From assembly GCA_027028145.1 (NCBI GenBank), contig JALVJV010000023.1, forward strand, positions 62,001-126,000: a stretch of 64,000 bases of DNA, read 5' to 3'. Below are positions 31,474 through 40,724 of this stretch, piece after piece; the first letter of the stretch is position 1, and the number at the start of each line of letters is the position of its first letter. A model generated the notes under the pieces. The model was not told the origin of the DNA. It ran no database searches and saw nothing but the letters and a program-made list of their open reading frames with translations. The position numbers were made by a program, and so were the translations under genes. The stretch comes from Archaeoglobaceae archaeon. Lineage in GTDB: Archaea; Halobacteriota; Archaeoglobi; Archaeoglobales; Archaeoglobaceae.

Positions 31474-32673
31474 ATGAGAAACATTTACGTTCAAGAGCTC
31501 AAGCAGATTCCGGTTGAGCAACAGATGATCGAGATCGTCGAAAGGAAGGGTATCGGGCATCCCGACAGCTTGGCAGATGGAATCGCGGAGGCTATGAGTC
31601 GGGCTTTGAGCAGGGAATACATAAGGAGGTTCGGGGTAGTTCTGCATCACAACACCGATGAAACTCAGATCGTCGCAGGAAAAGCCAAACCGGCTTTTGG
31701 AGGTGGCGAATTAATTCAGCCCATCTTCATCCTGCTCGTCGGCAGAGCTACGAAGGAGTTTGACGGTGTTAGCATTCCGGCGGACAGAATAGTTCTAAAG
31801 GCTGCGAAGGATTACATAAGGAGTGCGATGGCTAATTTGGATCCGGAAACCGACATAATATTCGACGTTCGGATCGGGGAGGGTAGCACGGATCTCAGGG
31901 ACGTGTTCGCGAGAAGGAAGGGAGAAGTTTCGATGGCTAACGACACGTCATTTGGCATAGGCTTCGCCCCGTTCACGGAAACCGAGAACTTGGTATATAA
32001 CGTGGAGAGGAGGATTTACAACGAATTCAGGAAGCAGGAGAAGGCTGTAGGTGAGGATGTGAAAGTTATGGGGCTTAGGGAAGGGGACAAGATCACGCTA
32101 ACGGTTGCGTGCGCATTCGTGGATAGATACCTTAACAACATCAAGGAATACATCGCCGTGAAGGATGAACTCACGAACTGGATCAAGGAGATCACGGGCG
32201 AATATACTGAGAGGGAAGTGAACGTCCAAGTGAACACAGCCGACGATTACGAGAGGGATTGCGTTTATCTCACCGTCACCGGAACTTCAGCCGAGCAGGG
32301 GGACGACGGTAGCGTTGGAAGGGGTAACAGATGCAACGGACTCATAACACCCTGCAGACCGATGAGCATGGAAGCTTCGAGCGGTAAGAATCCGATAAAC
32401 CACGTCGGCAAGATCTACAACATCCTCGCAAACTTAATAGCTAAGGACTGCTACGAAAACATCGAAGGAATTGAGGAAGTCTACGTTAAGATTCTGAGCC
32501 AGATCGGAAAGCCGATAAACGAGCCCCGTGCTTTGAGTATTCAGATAATTCCGAAGAAGGGTTACGAAGTGGAAAAGATGGAGAAGTGGGCTGTGGAGAT
32601 AGCCGAAGGTTGGTTGGACAACATTCTGAAGATCACGGACATGGTCATAGAAGGGAAGGTAAGCACCTTCTAA
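31474..32673 (+). CDS. metK: S-adenosylmethionine synthetase, archaeal type
   Basis: 399 residues of the archaeal-specific MAT family: [28 protein letters not shown] at the start, [23 protein letters not shown], and [41 protein letters not shown]. The enzyme makes SAM from methionine and ATP, feeding methylases and the speD/bpsA polyamine route in this window. TATA-like AAACTTATATCTC (31440-31452) precedes the ATG by about 25 bp. It is divergent from nrdJ. Confidence 0.95.
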   Translation: MRNIYVQELKQIPVEQQMIEIVERKGIGHPDSLADGIAEAMSRALSREYIRRFGVVLHHNTDETQIVAGKAKPAFGGGELIQPIFILLVGRATKEFDGVSIPADRIVLKAAKDYIRSAMANLDPETDIIFDVRIGEGSTDLRDVFARRKGEVSMANDTSFGIGFAPFTETENLVYNVERRIYNEFRKQEKAVGEDVKVMGLREGDKITLTVACAFVDRYLNNIKEYIAVKDELTNWIKEITGEYTEREVNVQVNTADDYERDCVYLTVTGTSAEQGDDGSVGRGNRCNGLITPCRPMSMEASSGKNPINHVGKIYNILANLIAKDCYENIEGIEEVYVKILSQIGKPINEPRALSIQIIPKKGYEVEKMEKWAVEIAEGWLDNILKITDMVIEGKVSTF

Positions 32674-32725
32674 TTCTAATTTTAAGAAAGGGGTTGGGAT
32701 ACCCGAAAATAATAAAAAATTTTTG

Positions 32726-33685
32726 TTAGACCTGCTCGAAAGCCTTCTGCAACGGCGGAACGACCTGCTTCTTTCTCGACATCACACCATCAAGCCAAAC
32801 GCTCTTGCCCTCAAGCTTCTTGCCGAACGCGATCTCTACTACCTGCGGGTAGTCCGTAACGACCAGTAGCTCGGTTCCCTCCTTCATTATGTCCGTGAGC
32901 ATCAGGAATATTCCCGCGTAGCCGCCCTCTTCCTTCATCTTCTTCATCTCTTCGTAGATCTCGTCGATCCTGTCCTTGATCAATCCCAAGTCCACGAGCT
33001 CAATCTGACCAATTCCGACCTTCTTTCCAGCCATGTCGAAGTCCTTGAAGTCCCTCGTTATGATATCCCTCGCAGACATTCCTTCTACTGCTGAAAGCTT
33101 AGCCTTTAGATCGATTCCGAACTTCGTTATGTCCTCTATTCCGGCTATCTTCGCAAGCTCTTCAGCTACCGCTTTGTCCATGTCCGTAGTCGTTGCTGAT
33201 TTGAAGATCACGGTGTCGCTCAGAATTGAAGCCAACATGAGTCCAGCCATCTCCTTCGGAATCTCGATTCCCGTCCAGTCGAAGAGCTTTTTGAGGACTG
33301 TTCCAGTGCATCCGACCGGGAAGTTCACGAAGAGTATCGGGTTCGGTGTTGTCACATCTCCGATCTTGTGGTGATCGACGATCGCGATTATCTCAGCCTT
33401 GTCGATGTTGTCCGGAGCCTGAGTCTTCTCGCTGTGATCGACCAAAGCGATCTTCTTTCCTTCCGCATCCGTCATTATCTCCGGAGTTGAAACTCCGAAC
33501 GTTTCAAGAACGAACTTCGTTTCTGGGTTCGGCTCTCCCTGAATAACCGGCACAGCCTCGCCGTCGATCTTAATCAATCCGCCCTTCTCCTTCCACTGGT
33601 TGAGCAAGTATGCAAACACGATCGCAGAACAGACGGAGTCCGTGTCCGGGTTCTTGTGTCCGACAACATACACCTTTTCCGCCAT
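32726..33685 (-). CDS. ppaC: Manganese-dependent inorganic pyrophosphatase
   Basis: 319 residues of the DHH family II pyrophosphatase. The metal-site motif is VYVVGHKNPDTDSVCSA (HxxPDxD), with VDHSEKTQAP and the diagnostic IVDHHKIGD. The C-terminal DHHA2 part has the substrate-lid SRKKQVVPPL. It hydrolyses pyrophosphate to drive biosynthesis. It is monocistronic and convergent with metK. Confidence 0.93.
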   Translation of the reverse strand: MAEKVYVVGHKNPDTDSVCSAIVFAYLLNQWKEKGGLIKIDGEAVPVIQGEPNPETKFVLETFGVSTPEIMTDAEGKKIALVDHSEKTQAPDNIDKAEIIAIVDHHKIGDVTTPNPILFVNFPVGCTGTVLKKLFDWTGIEIPKEMAGLMLASILSDTVIFKSATTTDMDKAVAEELAKIAGIEDITKFGIDLKAKLSAVEGMSARDIITRDFKDFDMAGKKVGIGQIELVDLGLIKDRIDEIYEEMKKMKEEGGYAGIFLMLTDIMKEGTELLVVTDYPQVVEIAFGKKLEGKSVWLDGVMSRKKQVVPPLQKAFEQV

Positions 33686-33747
33686 GGTGCTATGATAACA
33701 TTGCTAATAGATAACACTTTCGAATTTTTTTGACTTTAAGATGTTTT

Positions 33748-34428
33748 TTAACGGCTCGATCGACGGGAAACTACCCGCCACCTCGTGAGCACACCTCTTC
33801 CGAGTTTTTCAACCGAAATCAATTCGAGTTCTATAGGCGGGCTGAAAGAAGATCCGTCCACCACTGTCGGTGCTTTTGCCCCGCCGATTATCATGTTGCC
33901 GTAATATACGTAAATCTCGTCCACCAAACCTTCTTTAAGCAATCCGTAGTTCAGCGTTGCCCCGCCCTCCACCATAACCTTCCTTACACCTATTTCGTAG
34001 AGGTAATTCATAAGAGCAACCAAATCCACTCTGCTCTCACCGAAGCAGACGACTTCCGCTCTCTCTTTCAGCTTTTCAACCCTGCTTCGATCAGCCACCT
34101 TCGATACCGCTACGATCGTCTTTGCATCATTGTTTAGGATTTCAGCATTTAGAGGAATCCTGCATTTGCTATCTACGACGACTCTGATGGGATTCTCCGG
34201 CTTTCCCTGCTCGATCCTCCATCTTCTGAGTTCGTAGCTTTTAACGGTTAAACGTGGGTTGTCAGCCAAAACAGTCCCGATTCCAACCATTATCGCATCG
34301 CTTTCGGCCCTAAGCCTATCGACTCGCTTGAGATCTTCTTCGCACGAAATTCTAATCTGTCTCCTCGTTTCATCGCTGATCTTTCCATCCACGCTCGAAG
34401 CTATGTTAATGAATACGAATGGTCTCAC
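33748..34428 (-). CDS. 2,5-diamino-6-ribosylamino-4(3H)-pyrimidinone 5'-phosphate reductase (riboflavin pathway)
   Basis: 226 residues, RibD C-terminal reductase fold. FVFINIASSVDGKISDETRRQIRIS, VDRLRAESDAIMVGIGTVLADNPRLTV and VRKVMVEGGATLNYGLLKEGLVDEIYVYYGNMIIGG are the signature blocks of the archaeal stand-alone enzyme. It reduces the ribosyl side chain of the early riboflavin precursor with NAD(P)H. This fits with RibL (FAD synthetase) at the other end of the window. Confidence 0.9.
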   Translation of the reverse strand: MRPFVFINIASSVDGKISDETRRQIRISCEEDLKRVDRLRAESDAIMVGIGTVLADNPRLTVKSYELRRWRIEQGKPENPIRVVVDSKCRIPLNAEILNNDAKTIVAVSKVADRSRVEKLKERAEVVCFGESRVDLVALMNYLYEIGVRKVMVEGGATLNYGLLKEGLVDEIYVYYGNMIIGGAKAPTVVDGSSFSPPIELELISVEKLGRGVLTRWRVVSRRSSR

Positions 34429-34464
34429 GATTTAGCTGTCCATTCATTTAATATATATATCTCC

Positions 34465-34483
34465 CGTTGGTAATCTCCCAACG
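34465..34483. repeat. Short hairpin upstream of the riboflavin reductase gene
   Basis: CGTTGG (34465-34470) and CCAACG (34478-34483) pair around a 7-base loop, between the methyltransferase pseudogene and the reductase promoter TATA run (taatatatatat, 34449-34460). It may be a weak operator or a terminator remnant. Confidence 0.35.
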
Positions 34484-34517
34484 ATATTTTGCATTACCAA
34501 GCCATTTCCAAAAAAGA

Positions 34518-35764
34518 CTAAGCCCGCTTTAGGATTACTATAAACTCCCTATTCATCGTTTCAACTTTATCTCCCCTAACGTTCGAGGGACTCGATTTCT
34601 TCGGTAGCCTCTTGCTTGGAATCTCCCTTACTACAGTTTCCAAATGCTCGTAGCCCAAGCTTTGGAAGATCTCGGACATTATAATGTCGGTTGGTATGTT
34701 GACCTTACAAACCGTTCTGTTACCGACCACGAGAGCTATGATAGAATCGTCGGATAACGCGTCAACTATATTATCGCTCGCGATTTGAAAATCCCTAAAG
34801 AAAGTGTAAACGTCCAGAGCTCTGTTTTCGTCTCTCTCCTTTATTTCATCTAAGACTTCGTAAAGCGTTGGTGATTTTACGTCACTTAGGATTCTCTTAG
34901 CCCTGATTCCTCCAAGAGATATCCTATCGATGTTCCGTATCTTTTCCTAATCGAATCCGAGCCACTGAAGTGAAAGTCGAGAAAATTGCCCGTAAGCAAC
35001 CGTCGTTCTCGAATCTCCGTATGGAGGAGAAGTTAGAACCATATCGGCGGAAACGTCAATCCCGTTTCGAACGTCACCCAAAAAACGTCTGCAGAAATTC
35101 GATCGAGTAGCTTAGTTATAGCAGGATAGTATTCAACCGCAAGTCTAACGTTCCTGTTCAGGATTTCCAAGAAAATTCCTATGGCGTTTGGATTCCAGCT
35201 TTTCAGCTTGCTTTCGGGAATTCTGAACAGCTTATACTCACTATCCCTCGTGTTGCTGACCTTTCTAACTGTTTCGCTAAAAACGATGAAGAGGAAATCT
35301 CTGATATCGTCATCTTCAACCTCTTCGATAACTCTTTTGATGAACGACAGCTGTTTGATCACGGAGGGCTTGAACCAGTAGTCGATGTTGAAGAACTTAG
35401 GAACTTCAACGCTTTCAAAAATCCTCGGATTAAACTGCGCGATTGAAAGTTTTTCCTCTATCCTCTCAGTTTCCAAAAGTAAAGTCCTTACGTTTAAAGG
35501 TGTAATCTTAACCTTGGAAATTAAAATTGCGAGTGGGTTTATGTCGTATCCAAAAGCGTTTCTACCGCTTAAAATCCCTTCAACCAAAACGGTTCCAGAA
35601 CCACAGAACGGATCTAAAATCGTTTTCTTATCTCTACCATACTTCTCGATCAACTTCTTTGCGATCTGGGGTAGCATCATCGCGGGATATGTATGAATTC
35701 CGTGAATACCTATTTTTGCAGTTTCTCCTCTGAAATCCCAGCTTTTGTCTCTAATTCTTAGCAT
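34518..35764 (-). pseudogene. DNA methyltransferase (SPPY type), broken by a frameshift and a stop
   Basis: From the ATG at 35764 the first 243 residues are intact. They include motif I, ILDPFCGSGTVLVEGILSG, and reach ISADVF. The frame is then lost at a run of six T (35085-35080). The other frame continues with FLGDVRNGIDVSADMV and LTSPPYGDSRTTVAYGQFSR (catalytic SPPY motif IV), then LQWLGFD, an in-frame TAG (34949-34947), and EKIRNIDRISLGGIRAKR... to the natural end at 34518 with MNREFIVILKRA. Two separate lesions make a functional product unlikely. SPPY suggests an N4-cytosine or N6-adenine methylase. Confidence 0.87.
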
Positions 35765-35932
35765 CTACTCACCTTCTCTTTCAACTTTTCGGATAATATC
35801 GATTTTTCGGAGAGCCAAGCTATTATAATGTTCCTGACGACTTCCGAATCACTCGAACCCATCTCACCTTTAAGTTTCTGAATCAATTCGTATTGCTCTT
35901 TGGTTAAACTGCTAAATCGGGCAAATATTCCT
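35758..35932 (-). pseudogene. Remnant of a small ribbon-helix-helix-like ORF preceding the methyltransferase
   Basis: In a frame different from its neighbours the sequence reads GIFARFSSLTKEQYELIQKL, KGEMGSSDSEVVRNIIIAWL, SEKSILSEKLKEKVSRC then stop. The stop overlaps the methyltransferase ATG, a typical operon joint. The stretch looks like a small archaeal DNA-binding protein, but no ATG, GTG or TTG lies upstream in frame before a stop, so its beginning is missing or has been joined to the preceding truncated gene. Too short and start-less to be predicted automatically. Confidence 0.6.
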
Positions 35933-36329
35933 CTTTTTTCTTCTTTTTCAAAACCTCACATTCAATTCCTTCAAAATCCCTTAAAGCTATTTGCAGTATC
36001 TTTTCCGCTGAACTTCCAACCCTTGCCCTTCTTATGTTCGGTAGATCGCTCGCTATTCTTTCTTGAATCAGTTTTGCAATGTGATTAATCAACCTGTCGA
36101 TTAACTCATCCCTATCTTCGATCGTTTTAATCTCTTCTGGAATGTTATCTCTTAAATACGAGGCAATAGCTTCGAGTTCTTCATTTAAATACACTTGATG
36201 TGCCAAATTTTCGAGCAAGTTGACGATTTCAGAAAAGCTCGTTGAACCGTTGATTTTCTCCTTCAGCAATTCTTTAGCTTCGTTTAAAATCCCATCGACC
36301 GACTTTATCCTCTCCGACAGCTTCTTCAA
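35904..36329 (-). pseudogene. Truncated protein, possibly a restriction-endonuclease-like N-terminus
   Basis: 141 residues from an ATG overlapping the stop of the CinA-like gene (ATGA). It is helical and charged for the first 100 residues, then GSSAEKILQIALRDFEGIECE and EEYLPDLAV before the stop. A helix ending in GIxCE followed by a basic loop and YxPDxxV is what a PD-(D/E)xK nuclease start looks like, and the protein stops exactly where catalytic residues should follow. With the broken methyltransferase downstream, a decayed restriction-modification system is a fair inference. The nuclease assignment is tentative. Confidence 0.5.
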
Positions 36330-37024
36330 CTCTTTACCTCCTTCAAAAGTTCCTTCAATCTCTCCTTCGCCTTTTCAACCCTATCCTTACTCTTACCGGA
36401 GAACTTTATTATTACATATCCGGGCTTCGGATAAGAACCGATCTGAACGTCTTTAAACTCCTCCACAACCCTGTTCAGCTGATCCAGAATTTTCTCTTCG
36501 TATCCCTCCACGTTAAGCGTTGTTTCGTAGTATTCCTTTTCTCCAAACCTCGGCAAGATCTTTTCAAACACATCCTCCATCTCCGCAGGAACGCCGGGCA
36601 TAACTGCAACGTTCTCAACCACGTAACCCGGTGCAACGCCTACATCGTTATCTATAACTTCCGATCCCTCGGGGAAAGTGCAAACCTTTTTTAAAGCTTC
36701 TTCATTCGCATTCGGATACTTCCTTCTTAGTTTCTCAAAAACGTCTTCGTAGAGCACGAGCTTTCTGCCCAAAGCCTTGGCTATGCCTTCCGTTGTTACA
36801 TCATCGTGCGTCGCACCTAAACCTCCGGTAACGAGAACGAAATCAGCCATCTTCCTTGCCCTATCTACTTCTTCCGCAATATCCTTTATAATATCTGGCA
36901 CTGTTATGATCCTGATAACCCTATGTCCCTTCCGCGTAAGCCTGCGAGCCATGTAAGTTGCGTTGGTGTTTGATATGTCTCCGCTGAGGATTTCGTTACC
37001 TACGCTGACGATTATAAATTCCAT
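36326..37024 (-). CDS. CinA-like / MoaB-fold protein (COG1058)
   Basis: 232 residues: FIIVSVGNEILSGDISNTNATYMARRLTRKGH at the start, and VLVTGGLGATHDDVTTEGIAKALG, the molybdopterin-binding-fold loop. The nicotinamide-mononucleotide deamidase domain of long CinA proteins is absent. This short form is widespread in archaea and may be an ADP-ribose or nucleotide pyrophosphatase; the role is not settled. Its end overlaps the start of the truncated gene downstream by four bases. Confidence 0.88.
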   Translation of the reverse strand: MEFIIVSVGNEILSGDISNTNATYMARRLTRKGHRVIRIITVPDIIKDIAEEVDRARKMADFVLVTGGLGATHDDVTTEGIAKALGRKLVLYEDVFEKLRRKYPNANEEALKKVCTFPEGSEVIDNDVGVAPGYVVENVAVMPGVPAEMEDVFEKILPRFGEKEYYETTLNVEGYEEKILDQLNRVVEEFKDVQIGSYPKPGYVIIKFSGKSKDRVEKAKERLKELLKEVKS

Positions 37025-37062
37025 GCTATTTTATAGGTTCGAAATAAGAAAAATTTTGCGAT

Positions 37063-37752
37063 CTAATCTTTCTCAGTTACGAATTTCGTCACCAAATTCG
37101 ATGGAATGAGCTCGAAGAGCATATCCTCGCTGAATGATGTGCTTACAACTTCTTCAAAATCGACATCTCCGAACTTGTAGCTCGGCGAAGCCACGTAAAA
37201 TTCCTTGGAGAAGTGTTTAGCCGTCAAAGCCAACGGTAGCGTTCCCGTTTTGTTTATGAACGCATCGCTGAGCACCGCATCTGCACCAACTACGACCAAA
37301 TCGCAAGCCTTAACTGCATAGCTAATAGCGGAATCCGGGAAGGTCGTTGCCAGAAGTCCCCTTCCCCTAAGATACCTCACCATCTCCAAACCTTCCTTAC
37401 CCGGAGTCGACTCAAGAACTATCACATGCTTTGCTTTAAGCAAAGCCCTTTCGACTATGTGGCTCCTACTAATCGTAGTAACGATTTTACCTTCAACAAT
37501 CTTCTCAAGATTCTTTGCACATCCATCATCCATCTCCTCTATCTCCGCCTCGATCTCCGAGATGGATCTCCCCTCTTCAACACGCTTGAGCAACCACCTA
37601 AGTCCAGCCATAGCTTTATGAGCCGAACAAACCTTCCTGCATATCTCGATCCTATCACCCTTCTTCCTCGTCTTCTTCAGAAGATCGATCGTCATTCTGA
37701 TAATCCTCGACTGTCCGCTCGATCTATCCTTAAGAATGGTCTCAAGATCCAT
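37063..37752 (-). CDS. eIF2B-alpha-like / ribose-1,5-bisphosphate isomerase-family protein
   Basis: About 229 residues from the ATG at 37752 (MDLETILKDRSSGQSRIIRM); a TTG further upstream is not needed. Family marks are SRSHIVERALLKAKHVIVLESTPGKEGLEMVRYL and CDLVVVGADAVLSDAFINKTGTLPLAL. The fold is shared by initiation factor 2B subunits, methylthioribose-1-phosphate isomerase and ribose-1,5-bisphosphate isomerase. It is shorter than the isomerases (about 320 residues), missing much of the N-terminal domain, so it is best called aIF2B-like. Confidence 0.82.
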   Translation of the reverse strand: MDLETILKDRSSGQSRIIRMTIDLLKKTRKKGDRIEICRKVCSAHKAMAGLRWLLKRVEEGRSISEIEAEIEEMDDGCAKNLEKIVEGKIVTTISRSHIVERALLKAKHVIVLESTPGKEGLEMVRYLRGRGLLATTFPDSAISYAVKACDLVVVGADAVLSDAFINKTGTLPLALTAKHFSKEFYVASPSYKFGDVDFEEVVSTSFSEDMLFELIPSNLVTKFVTEKD

Positions 37753-37799
37753 GATCCAATTTAGCAAACGATATTATTTTTACCTTTTGAAATCCTTTC

Positions 37800-38438
37800 A
37801 TGATCGACCTTCACATCCACTCTGTTTTCAGCGATGGAGAGCTTATTCCCTCCGAAATAATTAGAAGGATGGCGCAGTTGGGAAACGAAGGACTGGCAAT
37901 TACAGATCATGCGGACTTCTCGAACATAAGTTGGATAATGCAGAACTTAAGGAGGTTCATGGATTTCAGAGACGATTACGAATTGGACGTTCTGTTCGGA
38001 GTCGAAATAACCCACGTTCCTCCTAAGCTCATCGGCAAAGCGGTAGAGCTTGCTTGGAAGGAGGGGGCGGAAATAGTCATCGTTCACGGCGAAACGATAG
38101 CCGAGCCGGTTAAGGAGGGAACGAACATCGCCGCAGTTCAGGAGGAGATAGATATCTTAGCGCATCCCGGACTTATAGACATAAAAACGGCGGAACTCGC
38201 CAAGGAGAACGGGATCTATTTGGAGATTTCAGCCAGAAAGGGGCATTGCCTAACGAACGGGCACGTTGCGAAGATCGCCAAAGAGGTGGGATGCGAGCTC
38301 GTGATTAACACCGACTCTCATTCACCTGCAGACTTCATAGACACCGAGACTGCGATAAAGATTCTAAGAGGGGCCGGAGTTGATGACGTCGAGGATGTTT
38401 TTGAAAATTCTAAGAAGATTATAAAGAAAAGACTTTGA
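37800..38438 (+). CDS. PHP-domain phosphoesterase (histidinol-phosphatase-like)
   Basis: 212 residues with the four PHP metal motifs: IDLHIHSVFSDGE, AITDHADFSN, ILAHPGLID and NTDSHSPADF. It hydrolyses a phosphate monoester using a metal cluster; histidinol phosphate is one family substrate, but archaeal members are often unassigned. The ATG at 37800 lies close to the TATA-like element, giving a very short leader. Confidence 0.87.
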   Translation: MIDLHIHSVFSDGELIPSEIIRRMAQLGNEGLAITDHADFSNISWIMQNLRRFMDFRDDYELDVLFGVEITHVPPKLIGKAVELAWKEGAEIVIVHGETIAEPVKEGTNIAAVQEEIDILAHPGLIDIKTAELAKENGIYLEISARKGHCLTNGHVAKIAKEVGCELVINTDSHSPADFIDTETAIKILRGAGVDDVEDVFENSKKIIKKRL

Positions 38439-38492
38439 CATTCGTTGACAAGCCAAAAAAACTTTAACAGTTTAGAATTGATACAGATTAGC

Positions 38493-39446
38493 ATGGAAAT
38501 AAGGAAACTTCAGCTTATCGGTGGTTCGAGTTACATGATAAGTTTACCGAAACGCTGGATTAAGGAGAACAACCTAAATCAAGGTGACGAACTCATCTTG
38601 CAGGTCGACAAATGCGTAGTTAAGATATATCCCAAAAAAGGTGCTGAAAACGTTTTTAGGGTTAAGATCGACAAGATACCGAGAGCCGACGACAAATTCC
38701 TTAGGAGATTCATTTACGCGTTATACGTTCAGGGTTCAGACGAGATAATAATTGAGGACACGTTGTCGCCGAAGATAATTACGAAACTAAGCGAAATCGT
38801 TAGGGATCTAATCGGAATGGAGATAATCGATGTTACCGACTACAAGGTGGTTATAAAATGTCTTACAGCTTCCGATCTCGATATCGAAGGCGTTCTTAGG
38901 AGGATGAGTCAGATCGTCATCGAGATGATCGACGTAATCGAGGAGTTTCTGAGGAGGAAAAAACCATCTACCGTAAGCGTAATACCTAAGCTTGAGGAGG
39001 AGGCTGACAGATTTTATCTCTTAGCCGTCAGACTTGAGCACAAGCTTTTGAGGGAGTTATCTTGTCCAACGAAGTGGAACGAGATGAAACAGCTTTTGGG
39101 CATGAGGATAGTTGCGAAACTGCTTGAAAAGATTGCCGATGCTTTGTATGACGCCTCCGAATTCGTTTTAAGCGTTGAGAACGGTGAAGTGCTTCCGATT
39201 CTGCTCGATTTGAGAAGGATATTCAAGATAGTTTTGGACTCATACTTCAACGGAAACGTTGAAGTGTGCGAGGACGGAATAGAAATGGCTGAGGAGCTTG
39301 AAGAGAAAATACTAAGGGCGAGAAGTGGTAAAGATGGAGTTCCCTGCAAATTGGCTTTGGAATCACTGCTCGAAGCTTGCAGACACGTTAAATCCATCGG
39401 GGAGATAGCTTTTAATAAAGCGGTTAGGGAAACGATTATGGTGTGA
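38493..39446 (+). CDS. PhoU-domain regulator with N-terminal AbrB/SpoVT DNA-binding domain
   Basis: About 317 residues from the ATG at 38493 (MEIRKLQLIGGSSYMISLPKRW). The first 45 residues are an AbrB-like swapped-hairpin (SYMISLPKRWIKENNLNQGDELIL). The rest is PhoU-like helical repeats with RMSQIVIEMIDVIEEFL. In archaea such fusions replace the bacterial PhoU and are thought to control phosphate uptake genes; no pst genes are nearby. An earlier in-frame start lies within the promoter (aactttaacag). Confidence 0.88.
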   Translation: MEIRKLQLIGGSSYMISLPKRWIKENNLNQGDELILQVDKCVVKIYPKKGAENVFRVKIDKIPRADDKFLRRFIYALYVQGSDEIIIEDTLSPKIITKLSEIVRDLIGMEIIDVTDYKVVIKCLTASDLDIEGVLRRMSQIVIEMIDVIEEFLRRKKPSTVSVIPKLEEEADRFYLLAVRLEHKLLRELSCPTKWNEMKQLLGMRIVAKLLEKIADALYDASEFVLSVENGEVLPILLDLRRIFKIVLDSYFNGNVEVCEDGIEMAEELEEKILRARSGKDGVPCKLALESLLEACRHVKSIGEIAFNKAVRETIMV

Positions 39447-39449
39447 TTT

Positions 39450-39791
39450 ATGCCTAACTACCTCGTAGTTTTGCAAGGCGCATGGATAGTCAGGAATGCC
39501 AGAACCATAAAGGATGCCATGAACATAGCTGTCGCTGAGGCTGGAAAAAGGTTGCATCCCGATCTCGATTTTGTTGAGATAGACGTCGGAGTTATGCAAT
39601 GCCCGAAGTGTCACGAAAACCTCAAGAGCGTTTTCATGGTGGCCGGAACTGCTTTGGTCGGGCTGATCTTCGAGATGAAGGTGTTCAACGCTCAGAGTAA
39701 GGAGCATGCGGCAAGAATAGCGAAGTCCGAAATAGGTAAGAGGTTGCAGAGAGTTCCGCTTGAAGTGCTGGAGGTCATCGAAATAGAATGA
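39450..39791 (+). CDS. DUF555 family protein (UPF0212)
   Basis: 113 residues: MPNYLVVLQGAWIVRNARTIKDAMNIAVAEAGKRLHPDLDFVEIDV, then MQCPKCHENLKSVFMVAGTALVGLIFEMKVFNA. This is a euryarchaeal family of unknown function with a CPKC zinc-type pair. It is three bases after the PhoU-like gene, so likely in the same operon. Known only as a conserved archaeal signature; no activity can be stated. Confidence 0.87.
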   Translation: MPNYLVVLQGAWIVRNARTIKDAMNIAVAEAGKRLHPDLDFVEIDVGVMQCPKCHENLKSVFMVAGTALVGLIFEMKVFNAQSKEHAARIAKSEIGKRLQRVPLEVLEVIEIE

Positions 39792-39792
39792 T

Positions 39793-40665
39793 TCAATCGA
39801 TCAATTTATCGACTTCATCCCTCGCCGGGAAGTTTCTCGCTCCGTAATACCGGATGTTGTAGCTCGCTACGAAGTTTCCGAGTTTCAAGCACGTTTCGAG
39901 AGGTAATCCCTTCAGAAATCCGTATAGAAATCCGGCTGAGAATGCATCTCCGGCTCCCGTTGTGTCAACTACCCTATCTACGCTGAAAGCCGGCTGATAT
40001 ATCTCTTTGTCCTTCGTAACCGCTTTGCTTCCCCTGCTTCCGAGGGTAATCACAAGAATTTCGACGAACTTCAGAAAGTCTTTTTCGGAAACGTTTAGAC
40101 TTTTGAATTCTGGCTCGGATATTATGACCAAATCCGTGAACTTCAAAAGCTCCTTAAGTTTCTCGAAGCCCAGCTTGGTGTATGGATAGCCGGGGTTTAA
40201 TATCACGAACTTCCCATGCTTTTTGGCATTCTTAGCTATTTCTAAATGAACGTCGAAGCTTTGCTTCGACGGAAATGGATCCAAGTAGAAGTAATCGACC
40301 TCCTCGTAATCCCTATCGCTTATTTCCAATTCGACTACGCCGGATGCGTTCGGATGGACGAAGAAAGTTCTTTCTCCATGCCTATCAACGTAAACGTCAA
40401 CCCTGCCAGTTAGATCGTGAGTAACCTTCAACCTTAGCTCCACATTCTTCATGCTCTCCATGAAGAACTTTGCATTCTCATCCCTTCCGATGGTGGAATA
40501 GAACCTGCATCTTACGCCGAAGCTCGCCAATCCGGCCATTACGTTTGCACATGCACCGCCGGGCATCCTTACGAAGTTCTTGACGATCGCATGACCTCCC
40601 CTCTGAGGATATTCGTCGATCGCGTATATGTGATCGACCAAAGCAGGCCCTACTCCGGCTATCAT
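39793..40665 (-). CDS. PfkB-family carbohydrate/nucleoside kinase
   Basis: 290 residues of the ribokinase fold: [17 protein letters not shown] (substrate GG motif), and the anion-hole signature [21 protein letters not shown] with the catalytic Asp. Archaeal members include nucleoside, ADP-dependent and 2-keto-sugar kinases; the substrate cannot be read from the sequence. It is convergent with the DUF555 gene, one base apart. Confidence 0.9.
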   Translation of the reverse strand: MIAGVGPALVDHIYAIDEYPQRGGHAIVKNFVRMPGGACANVMAGLASFGVRCRFYSTIGRDENAKFFMESMKNVELRLKVTHDLTGRVDVYVDRHGERTFFVHPNASGVVELEISDRDYEEVDYFYLDPFPSKQSFDVHLEIAKNAKKHGKFVILNPGYPYTKLGFEKLKELLKFTDLVIISEPEFKSLNVSEKDFLKFVEILVITLGSRGSKAVTKDKEIYQPAFSVDRVVDTTGAGDAFSAGFLYGFLKGLPLETCLKLGNFVASYNIRYYGARNFPARDEVDKLID

Positions 40666-40724
40666 ATTTCGAGGATCTTCGCCGAATCGATAAGCTTTTT
40701 CTTAACTTAACCAAGCTTGGTATT

